A DNA stretch of 64,000 nucleotides from Nitrosomonadales bacterium. GTDB taxonomy: Bacteria; Pseudomonadota; Gammaproteobacteria; Burkholderiales; Gallionellaceae. A program made the position numbers and the translations under genes. This document shows positions 62,322 through 64,000 of this stretch, one piece after another. Position 1 is the first letter of the stretch; each line of letters begins with the position of its first letter. Below the pieces are notes generated by a model. The model worked only from the letters and a program-made list of their open reading frames with translations. It was not told the origin of the DNA and ran no database searches. The stretch covers positions 1 to 64,000 of the forward strand of contig JACQYW010000013.1 in NCBI GenBank assembly GCA_016208015.1, read 5' to 3'.

Positions 62322-62936
62322 ATGAAGAAACATATTTTGTTGGCGGCAGTGATGGCGGCGTTCTCGGCACCCGCTTTTGCAGGGACTGATATCGAGGCGC
62401 ATGTGTCCACTTTGGGTTATGGCATGGGCATGGGATTGCAGGCGCCTGACTCGTCCGTGGTGACGAGAGTGGGATTCAATCAGTTCAACAAGACCTATAC
62501 CACCACATCCGGCTCGGTCAACTATGAAGGCAAATTGAAGCTTTCCAGCGCCGACCTGTTGCTTGACTGGCACCTGTTCAATGGTGTGACCCATCTTACG
62601 GCGGGTCTGGTCTACAACAACAACAAGGTCGAACTGAATTCCGTGGGCAATTACATGATCAATGGCACTACTTACACGGGGACGATGAACTCCACCGTGA
62701 CCTTCAAGAAGGTCGCGCCTTACCTGGGATTCGGCTGGAGCGGGCAAGCCAGGAACAAGGGACTGTCGTTCAAGTCGGACTTCGGTGTGCTGTTCCAGGG
62801 CACGCCCAAGTCGACGGTGACCGCAACGGGTGTTTCGGCTGCCGACCTTGCGACTGCCCAAACAGACCTGGATGAGAGCCTGAAGAACTTCAAGTACTAC
62901 CCGGTCATCTCTTTCGGTATCGGCTACGCGTTCTAA
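62322..62936 (+). CDS. Small outer-membrane beta-barrel protein
   Basis: 204 aa with a signal peptide (ending APAFAG). Alternating strands with DIEAHVSTLGYGMGMGLQ, LTAGLVYNNNKVELNSVG and APYLGFGWSGQARNKGLSF, closing in ISFGIGYAF, the C-terminal phenylalanine signature of outer-membrane proteins. About eight strands are likely. It interrupts the hda-HAD order and has its own terminator. Confidence 0.82.
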   Translation: MKKHILLAAVMAAFSAPAFAGTDIEAHVSTLGYGMGMGLQAPDSSVVTRVGFNQFNKTYTTTSGSVNYEGKLKLSSADLLLDWHLFNGVTHLTAGLVYNNNKVELNSVGNYMINGTTYTGTMNSTVTFKKVAPYLGFGWSGQARNKGLSFKSDFGVLFQGTPKSTVTATGVSAADLATAQTDLDESLKNFKYYPVISFGIGYAF

Positions 62937-62960
62937 GTTTTTGTGCAATGGTTGTTCGGA

Positions 62961-62997
62961 AGCCGGGCCCCGCAGCGATGCAGGCCTGGCTTTCTTG
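62961..62997 (+). terminator. Probable terminator after the outer-membrane protein gene
   Basis: AGCCGGGCC and GGCCTGGCT pair as a nine-base stem with one mismatch, followed by TTCTTGT. Confidence 0.7.
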
Positions 62998-63012
62998 TAT
63001 TAGGAGAGTGCA

Positions 63013-63675
63013 GTGAATCTGGCTTTATTCGATCTGGACAATACCCTGCTGAGCGGCGACAGCGATTTCGAGTGGTCGCAGTTCCTGATCGAGCAGGGCG
63101 TGCTCGACCGCGAACTGTTCGAGGCGAAGAACCTTGCGTTCTACGAGCAGTACAAGGCGGGAACGCTGGATATCCACGAGTTCCTCGATTTTCAGCTCAA
63201 GCCCCTGTCGCGCCATGCACGCAAGATGCTGGACGAGTGGCATGAGGGGTTCATGCGCCGCAAGGTGCGTCCGATGATGGGCGACAAGGCGCGCGAACTG
63301 GTGGCGAAACACAAGATGGCAGGCGATATATGCGTGATCATCACTGCCACCAACAGCTTCGTGACCGCGCCCATCGCGCGCGAATTCGGCATCGAACATC
63401 TGATTGCCACCGATCCCGAGGAGAAGGACGGCGAATTCACCGGGCGTGTCGCCGGGGTGCCCAGCTTCCGCGACGGCAAGGTGCTGCGTATGGAGAACTG
63501 GCTGGCCCAGCGCGGCTGGAACTGGGAGAGTTTCGGCGACACCTGTTTTTACAGCGATTCGCTGAACGATCTGCCCTTGCTTTCCAAAGTGAAGCGTCCG
63601 GTCGCCGTCGATCCGGATGCGACGTTGTTGAAACACGCGCAAAAACAAGGTTGGACGGTCATTTCCCTGCGTTAA
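63013..63675 (+). CDS. HAD-family phosphatase, SerB-like (HAD-IB)
   Basis: 220 aa from a GTG with AGGAG upstream. LALFDLDNTLLSGDSDFEW carries motif I (D-x-D), IITATNSFVTAPIAREFGIE motif II, and FYSDSLNDLPLL motif IV. Members of this group act on phosphoserine or similar phosphomonoesters. It lies upstream of pcnB as in many betaproteobacteria. Confidence 0.9.
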   Translation: MNLALFDLDNTLLSGDSDFEWSQFLIEQGVLDRELFEAKNLAFYEQYKAGTLDIHEFLDFQLKPLSRHARKMLDEWHEGFMRRKVRPMMGDKARELVAKHKMAGDICVIITATNSFVTAPIAREFGIEHLIATDPEEKDGEFTGRVAGVPSFRDGKVLRMENWLAQRGWNWESFGDTCFYSDSLNDLPLLSKVKRPVAVDPDATLLKHAQKQGWTVISLR

Positions 63676-63701
63676 TCGAAAATCCGCGAAGCGATTCGTT
63701 T

Positions 63702-63800
63702 GCCCTTTCTCCCGCTTCACCCGCAAGGGGTACGCCGTGGTTGTATGGGGCTAAAGCCCCGACAACACACGCAGGCGGGGGAAAGTTGGATAGGGGGAAC
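63702..63800. repeat. Palindromic repeat upstream of pcnB
   Basis: Contains ACCCGCAAGGGGTACGCCG (also found with one difference inside 40464-40625), the hairpin GGGGCTAAAGCCCC and CCCGC/GCGGG pairs. It belongs to the same composite family. Confidence 0.65.
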
Positions 63801-63908
63801 GGTCCAAGCGTGTTTTCACCTGTCTTGACCGTAGAACCGGGGCAGCAGAGGGGCGGTGTATAATCCGCCCGTCGCCGCGATCCAGCGGCGATTTCAACTT
63901 TTTCAACC

Positions 63909-64000
63909 ATGATAAAAAGACTGTTCAAACGGGTGTTCGGCAAGTCTGCTCCGGTGCGGGTGGCAGGTGCGGCACATGTGATTCCATATGGAAAGCATGG
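63909..64000 (+). CDS. pcnB: PcnB, poly(A) polymerase, N-terminal fragment
   Basis: Only the first 30 residues are in the window: MIKRLFKRVFGKSAPVRVAG, then AAHVIPYGKHG. The basic N terminus and the VIPYGKHG segment fit the beginning of PcnB, and the hda-HAD-pcnB order supports it. The gene runs off the right edge. Confidence 0.75.
   Translation, partial: MIKRLFKRVFGKSAPVRVAGAAHVIPYGKH

Overview
The window looks like a chromosomal segment of a diazotrophic betaproteobacterium. The GC-rich codon use, a NifL-NifA pair, an Rnf complex of nif type, and the purM-purN and hda-HAD-pcnB neighbourhoods fit Nitrosomonadales/Gallionellaceae-like bacteria; the genus is an inference. About 44 kb is a nitrogen-fixation region and the remaining 19 kb is mostly housekeeping and export genes.

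Layout. 0.6-2.7 kb (minus): a small Nif11/DUF6156 operon and a nucleotidyltransferase-fold protein. 2.7-5.8 kb (minus): nifA and nifL. 6.0-11.7 kb (plus): rnfABCDGEH. 11.8-16.1 kb: two cation/proton antiporters flanking a SIR2-like/bacteriohemerythrin pair. 16.2-17.8 kb (minus): a lower-GC patch with a possible HEPN protein and a HigBA/RelE-type toxin-antitoxin pair. 17.9-18.8 kb (minus): draT. 18.9-25.1 kb (plus): nifHDK, nifT, a 2x[4Fe-4S] ferredoxin, nifY/nafY and two small genes. 25.1-27.0 kb (minus): an HD-GYP protein, a metzincin-like lipoprotein and a small membrane protein. 27.3-30.5 kb: modABC and an acetyltransferase. 30.6-32.4 kb: an lrv-type Fe-S protein and a companion. 33.5-42.6 kb: nifE, nifN, nifX, rseC-like, a NifX-associated gene, a CCE_0567-like gene, fdxB, a thioredoxin-like [2Fe-2S] ferredoxin, nifZ-like, a tandem nitroreductase, an ankyrin protein and others. 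42.6-44.3 kb (minus): an unknown 185-aa protein, nifF flavodoxin and a 109-aa protein. 44.4-46 kb: greB, an ECF sigma factor and a membrane protein. 46.1-52.1 kb: a TetR-RND efflux locus whose outer-membrane gene is broken. 52.2-64 kb: HD-GYP, TonB receptor, rsmB-like, two DUF3108 proteins, purN, purM, perM-like, hda, an outer-membrane protein, a HAD phosphatase and the start of pcnB.

How it works together. NifL/NifA with sigma-54 should drive the nif operons: nine -24/-12 elements can be read, and four of them (rnf, nifH, lrv, nifE) carry the strong TGGCACGG form preceded by a NifA site ending in GCTACA. The encoded functions cover nitrogenase (HDK), FeMo-co scaffold and trafficking (E, N, X, Y), molybdate uptake (modABC), electron supply (Rnf, flavodoxin, three ferredoxins) and post-translational shut-off (DraT). 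nifB, nifU, nifS, nifV, nifQ and draG are not in the window.

The intergenic spaces hold several families of palindromic repeats. One of these has inserted in frame between the two domains of the nitroreductase gene.
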